Positions 55,911 to 64,000 of a stretch of DNA of 64,000 bases are shown piece after piece. The notes below the pieces were generated by a model. The model worked only from the letters and a program-made list of their open reading frames with translations, was not told the DNA's origin and ran no database searches. The DNA is taken from the NCBI GenBank assembly GCA_049317525.1, contig JBMOIC010000001.1:121506-185505 (forward strand), read 5' to 3'. The DNA comes from UBA961 sp049317525. Lineage in GTDB: Bacteria > Bacteroidota > Ignavibacteria > Kapaibacteriales > UBA961. How positions within the stretch are numbered: the stretch's first letter is position 1; each line of letters opens with the position of its first letter. The position numbers and the translations under genes were made by a program.

Positions 55911-56921
55911 ATGTATAAAGATCAAACATTTAATTCTGTAGAAGAAATAGCAGAACATATTCTATCTGGAAATCGAAGAGCATTAGCAAAAGGTATTTCT
56001 TTGATAGAAAGTTCTTTAGAAGACGATAGAGATAAAACAGAGGATCTCTTAAAAATGGTATTACCTTTTACTGGAAATTCTATGCGATTAGGCATCACAG
56101 GATCACCAGGTGTTGGTAAGAGTACATTTATAGAAAAATTTGGATTGTATTGTGTACAACAGAATAAAAAACCGGCGATATTGGCTATAGATCCCAGTAG
56201 TCAGTCACATGGAGGAAGTATTTTAGGCGATAAAGTAAGAATGCCAGAATTATCCAGAAATCAATCTGCTTTTATTCGTCCTTCCCCATCAAAAGGCACC
56301 CTAGGTGGTGTTGGAAATTCTACTCGAGAGGCAATATTACTATGTGAAGCAGCAGGATTTGATATCATCATCATAGAAACTGTTGGTGTTGGCCAATCAG
56401 AAGTTGATGTAAGATCGATGACAGATCTCTTTTTGCTCTTATTACTTCCAACTGCGGGTGACGAAGTTCAAGGAATAAAAAGAGGAATTATGGAATTAGC
56501 TGATATAATTTTTATTAATAAAGCCGATGGTTCTTTACTTCCTTTAGCAGAAATTGCAAAATCACAAATCGCTTCTTCATTAACATTAATGACTTCTCCT
56601 ACTGAACATTGGAATGTTCCAGTTCTTATTGGTAGTGGTTTGCATGGAAATGGTATATCTGATTTGTGGAATAAGTGTCTGGAATACTTTTACACAAATG
56701 CTCAACTTAATCAACATATTCAGTCTAGACGCAATCATCAGCACATAGAATGGTTTGAAACAGTAGCAGAAAAAGAATTAAAGAGAATAGTAGAAAATAC
56801 CACATTATGGAAAACATTAAAAATCGATGCAATGCATGAGATCATTCATAGTAAGAATGTACCCTCGTTTACTGCAAAAAATATGATAAAAGAATTTATT
56901 TCTTCATCTCAATTAGATTAG
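55911..56921 (+). CDS. meaB: Methylmalonyl-CoA mutase-associated GTPase MeaB/ArgK
   Basis: A 336-residue G3E GTPase chaperone that protects and reloads the B12-dependent methylmalonyl-CoA mutase. Walker A GSPGVGKST is at 64-72, followed by LAIDPSSQSHGGSILGDKVRM, RPSPSKGTLGGVGNSTREAI, IIIETVGVGQSEVDV and INKADG (G4). The mutase itself is not in this window. The gene stands alone, divergent from the OmpA gene and 95 bp ahead of thrS. Confidence 0.95.
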   Translation: MYKDQTFNSVEEIAEHILSGNRRALAKGISLIESSLEDDRDKTEDLLKMVLPFTGNSMRLGITGSPGVGKSTFIEKFGLYCVQQNKKPAILAIDPSSQSHGGSILGDKVRMPELSRNQSAFIRPSPSKGTLGGVGNSTREAILLCEAAGFDIIIIETVGVGQSEVDVRSMTDLFLLLLLPTAGDEVQGIKRGIMELADIIFINKADGSLLPLAEIAKSQIASSLTLMTSPTEHWNVPVLIGSGLHGNGISDLWNKCLEYFYTNAQLNQHIQSRRNHQHIEWFETVAEKELKRIVENTTLWKTLKIDAMHEIIHSKNVPSFTAKNMIKEFISSSQLD

Positions 56922-56960
56922 AGATATAAAGGTTCACTTCTCTTTTTACTATCAAACTTG

Positions 56961-56968
56961 TACATTTG
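56961..56968 (+). promoter_or_regulatory. Possible -7 element of a thrS promoter
   Basis: TACATTTG (56961-56968) fits TAnnTTTG, but 19-20 bases upstream there is TTC instead of TTG. The inferred start would leave a leader of about 43 bases to thrS. Confidence 0.3.
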
Positions 56969-57016
56969 CAAAAACTCTAAAGATACATTACTTCATATAT
57001 TTTCACTTTTACCTAC

Positions 57017-58930
57017 ATGAATATTACTTTTCCAGACGGCTCATTAAGACAATTCGAAGCAGGCATCACAGGCTTAGAAATAGCTAAATCCATATCTGAA
57101 GGCTTAGGTAGGGCAGCTATTGGAATTAAAGTAAATGGAATGACTTTAGATTTAAGTTCGCCTATTATTGAAGATTCTTCAATTAACATTCTAACATGGA
57201 ATGATGATGAAGGAAAACAAATCTTTTGGCATTCAACAGCACATATTATGGCCGAAGCTTTAGAAGCATTATACCCAGGAGTTAAACTGGGAATTGGCCC
57301 TTCGATAGAAGCAGGCTTTTATTATGATATAGACCTTCCACATAATATGAATATATCACTTGATGATTTGCCAGCTATAGAGCAAAAAATGAAGGAATTA
57401 GTAAAAGTAGATTCTGAATTTAAGCGTTTAGATATATCCTGGCAAGATGCTGTGACATACTTTCAGCAAAAAGGTGATGAATATAAATTAGAATTATTAG
57501 ATGGCTTAAAAGGCTCTAATATTACTTTTTATACTCAAGGTAATTTTACAGACCTCTGCCGAGGAACACATGTGCCATCTACTGGATCAATAAAGTTTCC
57601 TAAACTATTATCAGTTGCAGGAGCCTATTGGAGAGGAGATTCAACAAAAAAACAATTAACAAGAATTTATGGCATTAGCTTTCCTAAAAAAGATCAATTA
57701 GAAGAATTCTTACGCTTAAGAGAAGAAGCCGAAAAAAGAGATCATAGAAAAATTGGTAAAGAATTAGAATTATATATGATAACTCCTTTGATTGGTGGCG
57801 GACTTCCTGTTTGGTTGCCTAATGGAACAATTGTAAGAAGAACATTAGAAAATTTCTTGAGAAATGAGCAAAAAAAACGTGGATATCAAGAGGTTATTAC
57901 GCCTCATATCGGCAATTTAAATTTATACAGAACAAGTGGTCATTATCCATATTATGCCCAATCTCAATTTGCTCCAATTGCTGTTGATGATGAAGAATAT
58001 ATGTTAAAACCAATGAATTGTCCTCATCATCACCAAATATATGCATCTAAGCCAAGATCATACAGAGATTTACCTGTACGATTGTCAGAATTTGGTACTG
58101 TTTATCGATATGAACAATCTGGTGAATTAAATGGATTATCACGTGTAAGAGGCTTTACTCAAGATGATGCTCATATTTATTGCACCGAAGATCAATTGAA
58201 AGCTGAAATCAAAAATGTAGTTGAGTTAACGCAAAAAGTATTTTCTACTTTTCAAATGGAAGTAAGTACTAGACTTTCTTTTAGAGATGATAATCAAGAA
58301 AAATATGGCGGCGATATATCACTCTGGGAAAGGGCACAAAAAGAAATTAAAGATGTTGCTGATGAAATGAATATGGATTATTTCATTGGCTTAGGTGAAG
58401 CCGCTTTTTATGGTCCTAAAATCGATTTTATTGTAAAAGATGCTATTGGACGTAAATGGCAATTAGGGACAGTTCAAGTTGATTATGTAATGCCTGATAG
58501 ATTCCAGCTTGAATATACCGGAGCTGATAATGCAAAACATAAACCGGTAATTATACATAGAGCCCCTTTTGGATCTATGGAAAGATTCTTATCTATTTTG
58601 ATTGAACATTATGCAGGTAATTTCCCTTTTTGGCTTGCACCAGTTCAAATTTCTCTCTTACCAATAAGTGATGAACAATTACCTTATACAGAAGCATTAA
58701 GCGCACAATTAGAAAATATAGGATATCGGGTTAAGCTTGATAGTAGAAGTGAAAAAATATCAAGAAAAGTTGCTGAAAGCGAGCAAAAGAAAGTGCCTTT
58801 TGCATTAGTAATAGGTAAGCGTGAAGCAGAAAATAACCAAGTATCCTTAAGAGAACATGGCAAAGGCGACAAAGGTGTTATGTCCATCGAAGAAGTATTA
58901 GATTTATTTAAACAATTAGAAATACACTAA
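57017..58930 (+). CDS. thrS: Threonyl-tRNA synthetase
   Basis: A 637-residue class II synthetase with a full bacterial layout. A TGS domain (1-60) precedes the editing domain with HSTAHIMAEAL (HxxxH) and DLCRGTHVP (Cys/His). The catalytic core follows with motif 2 around YRYEQSGELNGLSRVRGFTQ, zinc Cys in KPMNCPHH, and motif 3 HRAPFGSMERFLSIL. The anticodon-binding domain starts at LAPVQISLLPI. Nothing is missing. It ends 11 bp from the convergent polyprenyl synthase gene. Confidence 0.98.
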   Translation: MNITFPDGSLRQFEAGITGLEIAKSISEGLGRAAIGIKVNGMTLDLSSPIIEDSSINILTWNDDEGKQIFWHSTAHIMAEALEALYPGVKLGIGPSIEAGFYYDIDLPHNMNISLDDLPAIEQKMKELVKVDSEFKRLDISWQDAVTYFQQKGDEYKLELLDGLKGSNITFYTQGNFTDLCRGTHVPSTGSIKFPKLLSVAGAYWRGDSTKKQLTRIYGISFPKKDQLEEFLRLREEAEKRDHRKIGKELELYMITPLIGGGLPVWLPNGTIVRRTLENFLRNEQKKRGYQEVITPHIGNLNLYRTSGHYPYYAQSQFAPIAVDDEEYMLKPMNCPHHHQIYASKPRSYRDLPVRLSEFGTVYRYEQSGELNGLSRVRGFTQDDAHIYCTEDQLKAEIKNVVELTQKVFSTFQMEVSTRLSFRDDNQEKYGGDISLWERAQKEIKDVADEMNMDYFIGLGEAAFYGPKIDFIVKDAIGRKWQLGTVQVDYVMPDRFQLEYTGADNAKHKPVIIHRAPFGSMERFLSILIEHYAGNFPFWLAPVQISLLPISDEQLPYTEALSAQLENIGYRVKLDSRSEKISRKVAESEQKKVPFALVIGKREAENNQVSLREHGKGDKGVMSIEEVLDLFKQLEIH

Positions 58931-58941
58931 TTAGTGATGTA

Positions 58942-59949
58942 TTACATTGTTCTTTGGGACATTTTATCGGTAAGCCACATAAGAGCCTTTTGATATGTAG
59001 ATTCTTCTAAAGTACTTAAGTGTAGCTTTGCTTGTTCGCCATGAAACGTAATTGCATTCTGAGCATCAAGTAATACATCATTGTCAGATAGCATTCTAAT
59101 CATACCGGGGATTTCCTCCATGGAGATCCCTTTTTTTCTAATATACATATCTAATAATTCTTTGTCATTTGGGGGTAGATTTTTTTCTGATGCCCTTACA
59201 ATGAGATAACTCTTTTTTCCTTCGATTAAATCTTGTCCTGTTAATTTTCCAAATTCACTAGCATCTGCAGTTAGATCTAATAAATCATCTTGTATTTGAA
59301 AAGCTAAGCCCAGATGTCTTGCAAATTCTCTTAATGAATGAACAGTTTCATCATTTGCATTGCCATAGAATGCCCCCACAATAGCAGATATTTCTAATAA
59401 TCGAGATGTTTTCATCTCAATCATCTGCATATATTGATTCATTGAAATATTGGATAGAGATTGAAAATCTAAATCAAGTGCTTGCCCTTCACATACGTCA
59501 ATTAATCCTTGAGTAAAGGCATCTAACATATCCAAACATCTTTCTTTGTCCTTAATGGAAGATAGAAGTAATCGATAAGCGACACCTAACATAACATCAC
59601 CGCTTAAAATTGCAGTTGCATCATCCCATTTTACATGCACTGTTTGCCTACCCCTTCGTAGGGGTGAACTATCCATAATATCATCATGAAGCAAAGTAAA
59701 ATTATGTAGAATCTCTAAGGCAGAGCCACATTGCACAGCATCTTCAGGCTTTTGCCCAACTGCACCAGCACATAGCATCGTTACTATAGGTCTTAAACGC
59801 TTTCCCCCAGAAGCCAATACATATTCTATTGGTTCATATAAGCTGCGAGGATAAATATCCTTATATACTGTTTCAAGGCATGTATCTACAAGCAATCTAT
59901 AAGCTTTTAACTCTTCAGAAAAGTCTTGTTTATTCTCAAAAGTATTCAT
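58942..59949 (-). CDS. Polyprenyl (isoprenyl) diphosphate synthase
   Basis: A 335-residue trans-prenyltransferase that condenses IPP with allylic diphosphates. It has both Asp-rich motifs, LLHDDIMDSSPLRRGRQTVH and FQIQDDLLDLTAD, with the GGKRLRP substrate loop upstream. The first motif is the short D-D-x-x-D form and has Phe five residues before it, a feature of geranylgeranyl-diphosphate-type enzymes; the product (C20 rather than a long quinone tail) is inference. It is 68 bp after the HAD gene in the same direction. Confidence 0.93.
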   Translation of the reverse strand: MNTFENKQDFSEELKAYRLLVDTCLETVYKDIYPRSLYEPIEYVLASGGKRLRPIVTMLCAGAVGQKPEDAVQCGSALEILHNFTLLHDDIMDSSPLRRGRQTVHVKWDDATAILSGDVMLGVAYRLLLSSIKDKERCLDMLDAFTQGLIDVCEGQALDLDFQSLSNISMNQYMQMIEMKTSRLLEISAIVGAFYGNANDETVHSLREFARHLGLAFQIQDDLLDLTADASEFGKLTGQDLIEGKKSYLIVRASEKNLPPNDKELLDMYIRKKGISMEEIPGMIRMLSDNDVLLDAQNAITFHGEQAKLHLSTLEESTYQKALMWLTDKMSQRTM

Positions 59950-60017
59950 AAAAAAGAATAATGTTTAATAATTTTCAATTACATAATCTTAAAAGAATAT
60001 CGAATATGCAATCACAG

Positions 60018-60716
60018 TCAAACTATGATGAATGTGCTAATCAATTGCTGTAGCTCATTAACTGTAACTGCATAATAACTTGGATTGCAGTCTTGGAGTT
60101 CCTTTCTAGTTCCATAACCATATCCTACTGCGATAGATCGTACATTATGGGAATGGGCACCATTAATATCATGTTCTCTATCCCCTATCATAATTGTATT
60201 ATCGGTATATAAACCATGCTTTTGTAATACATATCCAATTACAGCAGTTTTATTATCTCTTGTTGCATCTAAAGTACAACCGCAGATATCCATAAAATAA
60301 GAATCTAAATTAAAATATTCAATAATTTTACCTGCATAATGTTCAGGCTTTGCTGTAGCTACGTATAAATTAACGCTATTTTTTTTACAGAAAGTTAATA
60401 ATTCTGGAATTCCTTCATATACTGAATTTTCATACATCCCTTTATCCATATAATATTCCCTATAATATTGTACAGCTAATTCAGAATCTTGATGTGATAA
60501 TCCCAATGATTTGGTAAATGACTCACGAAGAGGCGGTCCAATAAAAGAAATCAGGGTTTCTTGCGAGATATCATAGATACCTAATCTATGTAATGAATAT
60601 AGGACAGAATTAATAATCCCATCTTTGGAATCAGTTAATGTTCCATCTAAATCAAATAATAATGAAGTGCTCAATCTATTATTAAAAAAGTTGTGGAGTT
60701 TCAATGATAGAGGCAT
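60018..60716 (-). CDS. HAD family hydrolase (phosphoglycolate phosphatase-like)
   Basis: A 232-residue HAD phosphatase. Motif I is LFDLDGTLTDS (Asp22, Asp24), motif II YVATAKPEHYAGKII, and motif IV MIGDREHDINGAHSHNVRSI. The cap between about 30 and 95 is the Gph/PgmB type, suggesting phosphoglycolate or a similar small substrate. The ATG overlaps the end of nadK by 35 bases; a TTG at about 60674 would avoid the overlap and still keep motif I. Confidence 0.88.
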   Translation of the reverse strand: MPLSLKLHNFFNNRLSTSLLFDLDGTLTDSKDGIINSVLYSLHRLGIYDISQETLISFIGPPLRESFTKSLGLSHQDSELAVQYYREYYMDKGMYENSVYEGIPELLTFCKKNSVNLYVATAKPEHYAGKIIEYFNLDSYFMDICGCTLDATRDNKTAVIGYVLQKHGLYTDNTIMIGDREHDINGAHSHNVRSIAVGYGYGTRKELQDCNPSYYAVTVNELQQLISTFIIV

Positions 60717-61566
60717 CGATAGACCATAAGAGTTTATTTCTTAATAAATCGAAAAAAGTACTATCAGCATGCTTTACTAGTTTTACCATATGCTTAGACC
60801 GTCTTAATATGACTATATCTTTATCAGATAATGGTATTTCAATTTGTCCATCTGCTACCATTCTTGCTTCACCCCGCATGGTTTCTAGTGTAACTGTCAA
60901 TTCGAGAGAATCCGGGATGATAAGCGGTCGCATATTAAGAGTATGCGCAGAAATCGGAGTAATACATAATACTTCAGCCGAAGGAGTTATTATTGGCCCA
61001 CCGCAAGAAAGAGAATATGCAGTTGAACCTGTAGGAGTTGCAATAATTACTCCATCGGCTCTATAAGAAGCTATTAGATGTTGATGATTAGCAATATGGG
61101 TAGTGATTAATCGAGAAGAATCTTTTTTTTCAAATACGAATTCATTAAAAGCATGATACTTTTTGCCATGAATTTCGGCTTCCAGCATAGATCTATCTAC
61201 TACTCTATAGCCACCTGATAAAAGATCTTTTAATGCATGTTCTAATTCTTGGACATTAAATTCTGCTAAGAATCCTAATCTTCCAACATTTACACCCATT
61301 AAAGGCATATCACTTCCAATGAACTGCCTTGCTGCAGTTAGCATGGTTCCATCACCACCAAATGCAATTACGATGTCTGCAAATCTATCAAATTCAGATG
61401 CAGGTAACATTGTAATATCAGATTGTATGTGAAGTGGTAATCCAGTGATAATTTCCTGTTCTGCACAACATAATGCACCTAATTCCAGTAAATAAGCTAT
61501 GGCTTTACCTGCAATTGTAAGTGCATAATCTTTTTCTGAATTAACATATATTCCTATATGTTTCAT
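60682..61566 (-). CDS. nadK: NAD kinase
   Basis: A 294-residue enzyme that phosphorylates NAD to NADP. It has IAFGGDGTMLTAARQF (GGDGT at 70-74), GVNVGRLGFLAEF, the NAD-binding YRADGVIIATPTGSTAYSLS and GGPIITPSAE. It overlaps the DUF1844 gene upstream by 4 bases and the HAD gene downstream by 35, so the three are one transcript. Confidence 0.96.
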   Translation of the reverse strand: MKHIGIYVNSEKDYALTIAGKAIAYLLELGALCCAEQEIITGLPLHIQSDITMLPASEFDRFADIVIAFGGDGTMLTAARQFIGSDMPLMGVNVGRLGFLAEFNVQELEHALKDLLSGGYRVVDRSMLEAEIHGKKYHAFNEFVFEKKDSSRLITTHIANHQHLIASYRADGVIIATPTGSTAYSLSCGGPIITPSAEVLCITPISAHTLNMRPLIIPDSLELTVTLETMRGEARMVADGQIEIPLSDKDIVILRRSKHMVKLVKHADSTFFDLLRNKLLWSIDASIIETPQLF

Positions 61567-61850
61567 GCTTGAAGGCCATCAGAATCTGGTTGTTGAGAAG
61601 CTGGTGAAGCATTCATATCTGCAATAAAATTTAAACGTAAATCTCTGAGAGTAGTATCTAGTAATTTATGCTCGGAATCTGTAAGATTTCCTTGCGTTTT
61701 CTGTTGCAAAACAGCTAATAAATCAATGATAAATGATGCATGTTCTGTATTTTTTTCAGTTTTTCCAGATACTGGATGAGCAATTTTACCTAATGCGGTA
61801 AACCCTTCAAACTGAAACATTTGGATAATTCCACTAAAGTCGATTTTCAT
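61563..61850 (-). CDS. DUF1844 domain protein
   Basis: A 95-residue protein. The DUF1844 pattern is clear in FIIDLLAVLQQKTQGNLTDS and the following KLLDTTLRDLRLNFIADM. The family is widespread, unstudied and often next to nucleotide or cofactor genes. It lies 15 bp after the phosphofructokinase-like gene and overlaps nadK by 4 bases. Confidence 0.85.
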   Translation of the reverse strand: MKIDFSGIIQMFQFEGFTALGKIAHPVSGKTEKNTEHASFIIDLLAVLQQKTQGNLTDSEHKLLDTTLRDLRLNFIADMNASPASQQPDSDGLQA

Positions 61851-61865
61851 AATAATATCAAATAA

Positions 61866-62825
61866 TTAAGCTAATAAATCAGATAAAGAAACAAGATAAT
61901 CTGGTAAGATTTTTTTTCTGTCAAATGTCATTGGTAATGGTGTATGTTGAATTGTTCCATTTACAATCCCAACCATAGCATTTACATTGCCACTAAGCAT
62001 TGCATCGATGGCGGCAGATCCTAGTCGGCTAGCAAGAACACGATCGGCAATTGAAGGACGCCCCCCTTTTTGCAATGCTCCAAGTACTGCCACACTACTA
62101 TCGATATTATAGGAATCTTTTAGAATATTTGCTAAATCTATACCACCACCTACTTCATCGCCTTCACCAATAACAATAATATATCTTTTATTTTTTTGTC
62201 TGGTAGTTATTCGTCTGTGTAAATCAGGAATATTCGTAATTGTTTCTGGGATAGCAATATATTCAGCGCCACAACCTATTCCAACATTAATGGCAATATA
62301 ACCTGCCTCACTTCCCATAACTTCAATGATGTATACATTACCTTCAGATTCTGCTGTATCTCTAATTCTATCAATCGCATCTGCAGCAGTATTCAATGCA
62401 GTATCATAACCAATTGTATAATCTGTTCCATAAATATCATTATCAATTGTTGCAGGGGCACCAACAACCGAGATATTATGTTCTTTGGCTAATGCATGTA
62501 ATCCTTTTAATAAGCCTATTCCACCACATCCAATCAAGCCATCAATTCCTGCTTTTTTTAAGTTTAAGGCTGCAATAGCACGATTTGCTGGATCCATAAA
62601 TTGTTCATAGACCCCTGTTTTGAGAATTGTGCCACCTGTTCCAACAATATTTGCCGTATCCATTCTTGTTACAAGTTTAAACTGTTCTTCTACTAAACCT
62701 TTAAAACCCTGAGAAATACCAATGATTTCTATCTTTTTTGCTTCTGCAGACCTAATAACAGATCTAATAAATGCATTCATTCCGGGTGCATCTGCTCCGC
62801 TACATAATAATCCAATTCTTTTCAT
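61866..62825 (-). CDS. pfkA: Divergent 6-phosphofructokinase homologue
   Basis: A 319-residue protein of the ATP-phosphofructokinase family; fold and length are normal. It keeps DAPGMNA, TIDNDIYGTDYTIGYDTA and DRVLASRLG. However, key residues of E. coli PfkA are changed: G11 is Ala (SGAD), the Mg/ATP motif GGDGS reads GGIGL so Asp103 is Ile103, R72 is lost in the LKTGVYEQF stretch, MGR reads MGS, and QRGG reads QKGG. It may have altered substrate use or be a regulatory pseudoenzyme. It leads the run to DUF1844, nadK and HAD. Confidence 0.85.
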   Translation of the reverse strand: MKRIGLLCSGADAPGMNAFIRSVIRSAEAKKIEIIGISQGFKGLVEEQFKLVTRMDTANIVGTGGTILKTGVYEQFMDPANRAIAALNLKKAGIDGLIGCGGIGLLKGLHALAKEHNISVVGAPATIDNDIYGTDYTIGYDTALNTAADAIDRIRDTAESEGNVYIIEVMGSEAGYIAINVGIGCGAEYIAIPETITNIPDLHRRITTRQKNKRYIIVIGEGDEVGGGIDLANILKDSYNIDSSVAVLGALQKGGRPSIADRVLASRLGSAAIDAMLSGNVNAMVGIVNGTIQHTPLPMTFDRKKILPDYLVSLSDLLA

Positions 62826-62880
62826 GGTAATTTCACTTATGATTAAATAATGTACTATCGTTTTAAATTACATCAATGAT

Positions 62881-62910
62881 TTGCTTACACTTGCCAAAAT
62901 CGTATTTTTG
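62881..62910 (+). promoter_or_regulatory. Promoter of the RidA-family gene
   Basis: TTG (62881-62883), 19 bases, TATTTTTG (62903-62910), an exact TTG-N19-TAnnTTTG match. The inferred start, near 62916, gives a rather long leader of about 88 bases before the ATG at 63005; no structure was recognised in it. Confidence 0.5.
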
Positions 62911-63004
62911 ACCGAACAAATCAAGAAACTTTCTTTCTATATAAAACTAGCTTTATAATTGCTAATTTTATAATGTTAATTTTCACCATTTTCTCCTTTT
63001 CATC

Positions 63005-63451
63005 ATGGGTCAAAATCTTATTTTGAATTCTATTCATGCTCCAGAACCAGTTGGTGCATATCCACATGCAAGGCGTATTGGTGATTTTTTATTTATTTCT
63101 GGTGTTGGTCCTCGTTTAAGAGGTAGTTCTTCTATTCCTGGGGTAGAATTAGATGATTCGGGTAATATAAAAGAATATGATATTGCTATTCAAACTATAG
63201 CTGTTTTTCAAAATATTAAATATGTGCTGGAAGATTCTGGTTCATGCTTTGAAGATATTGTTGATGTCACTATATTTCTTACAAATATGAAAAAAGATTT
63301 TCCTATTGTAAATAAACTATATGCTGAGTATTTTACTCATATTCAGGCTTGCAGAACTACTATTGAAATTAATGCTCTGCCAACTCCAATTGCTGTAGAG
63401 TTAAAATGTTTAGCTATTGTGGGAAGTTCAAAAAATAAACAGGTGGGATAA
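63005..63451 (+). CDS. RidA family protein (YjgF/UK114)
   Basis: A 148-residue protein of the reactive-imine deaminase superfamily. Family segments are HAPEPVGAYPHARRIGDFLFISG, DIAIQTIAVFQNIKYVLEDSG, DIVDVTIFLTNM and the C-terminal CRTTIEINALPTPIAVELK with the ligand-binding Arg. Compared with E. coli RidA it is longer in the loop after the first strands (GVGPRLRGSSSIPGVELDD), a feature of the related 2-aminomuconate-deaminase-like subgroup, so the substrate may differ. Its stop overlaps the next ATG (TAATG). Confidence 0.88.
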   Translation: MGQNLILNSIHAPEPVGAYPHARRIGDFLFISGVGPRLRGSSSIPGVELDDSGNIKEYDIAIQTIAVFQNIKYVLEDSGSCFEDIVDVTIFLTNMKKDFPIVNKLYAEYFTHIQACRTTIEINALPTPIAVELKCLAIVGSSKNKQVG

Positions 63452-64000
63452 TGAAAAGGGTTATGTTTTTTGGGATTTTATGTTTACTGATAAGTTGTTT
63501 ATCGGTACATCACTCTGTGTGTTATGCTCAAGTAAAGGCTGCTATTTGGATTGACTCTACTAATAAAAATGTAGATACTTTAGATTTTGATATTCTGTTT
63601 TATAAAGATTCACCCAAAATCCTCAATTTTTATATTGAAAATCTGGGCAAAGGTGATATTGGTATAAAAAGTGACCAATTCCCAAATTTTGTGTTAGAAT
63701 CTGATACAGCCAATCCAGAACAGTTTAGAGAGTTTTATCCTGATAATATTACTTTTCCTTTTACAATTACGGAAAATTCGATACCCAAAGTATTTCCAAT
63801 AAGATTCAAACCAGTCATTGATACATCTGGTGATGATAGATTAGGAATTAAAACCGCAAAAATTCAATTTACCTTATCTAATATTGATACTACTGATACT
63901 ACAAGATATACCAGATTTTTTTATGTTAGAGGTTGGAAAACCAAAGATTTTTTAGCAAAAAGGGATACTCTTATCAATTTTGATTCTGTGTTAATTGGAG
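63451..64000 (+). CDS. Secreted protein, 5' part only
   Basis: An open frame from the ATG at 63451 to the window end (about 183 residues visible). It starts with a signal peptide (about 1-27, ending near CYAQ). The rest is beta-rich; ILNFYIENLGKGDIGI resembles 'choice-of-anchor'/ASH-like modules common in large secreted Bacteroidota proteins. The start overlaps the RidA stop as TAATG, so the two are translationally coupled. Full length and any T9SS tail lie outside the window. Confidence 0.7.
   Translation, partial: MKRVMFFGILCLLISCLSVHHSVCYAQVKAAIWIDSTNKNVDTLDFDILFYKDSPKILNFYIENLGKGDIGIKSDQFPNFVLESDTANPEQFREFYPDNITFPFTITENSIPKVFPIRFKPVIDTSGDDRLGIKTAKIQFTLSNIDTTDTTRYTRFFYVRGWKTKDFLAKRDTLINFDSVLIG

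Noticed and set aside
1..64000. Mobile elements, prophage, CRISPR arrays, rRNA
   Set aside because: No transposase, integrase or phage motifs, no regular direct repeats with spacers, and no rRNA-like sequence were found; gaps between genes are all under 300 bases.

Overview
The window is AT-rich bacterial chromosome, densely packed with genes on both strands. Only one RNA gene (tRNA-Met) is visible. I see no insertion sequence, phage gene, CRISPR array or rRNA, and no gene-free stretch reaches 300 bases. The content points to the Bacteroidota/Chlorobiota (FCB) superphylum. Several secreted proteins end in what look like type IX secretion (T9SS) type A sorting domains. Promoters fit TTG-N19/20-TAnnTTTG, the pattern of the Bacteroidota primary sigma factor. 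Type III glutamine synthetase, DUF2851 and a PD40/carboxypeptidase-regulatory/OmpA lipoprotein also occur. A lineage such as Kapabacteria or Ignavibacteria would fit, but that is inference and no rRNA is present to test it.

Layout. 1-6008 (minus) is an envelope operon: class A penicillin-binding protein, FAH-family hydrolase, two lipoproteins (one a likely beta-barrel) and a polysaccharide-export SLBB protein cut by the window edge. 6216-14294 holds an FkbM methyltransferase, a secreted beta-helix protein, and the minus-strand run ligA - TlpA-like thioredoxin protein - prfC. Back-to-back promoters at 14327-14415 drive ligA leftward and a PorE-like OmpA lipoprotein rightward. 16278-18759 carries etfB-etfA and a bifunctional-nuclease/UVR protein, followed by tRNA-Met. 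19059-21130 is a two-gene operon of a prokaryotic pentameric ligand-gated ion channel and a multi-pass DUF1624/acyltransferase-like protein, facing an SdpI-like membrane protein. 22191-28748 is housekeeping: typA, recA, mtgA, an Lrp regulator and glnN.

28910-43613 mixes sugar and cell-surface functions (DegT aminotransferase, a GH2-like membrane protein with its catalytic residues lost, glycosyltransferases of families 2 and 9, mannose-1-phosphate guanylyltransferase, alanine racemase) with metabolism (Asd, class V aminotransferase, an RdgB-carboxymuconolactone-decarboxylase-like fusion, a methyltransferase with regulatory domain). 43614-53065 holds a dicarboxylate/amino-acid symporter, a TolB-like propeller protein, and a run of exported proteins: lipoprotein, subtilisin-like protease and a large SBBP/Ig protein, the last two with T9SS-like tails. 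53117-62825 holds DUF2851, pyrF, an OmpA lipoprotein, meaB, thrS, a polyprenyl synthase, a HAD phosphatase, nadK, DUF1844 and a divergent phosphofructokinase. The window ends with a RidA-family protein and the start of a secreted protein.

The most unusual items are the ligand-gated ion channel operon, the GH2-like pseudoenzyme fused to a membrane domain, the phosphofructokinase homologue lacking Asp103 and several other active-site residues, and the RdgB-CMD fusion.
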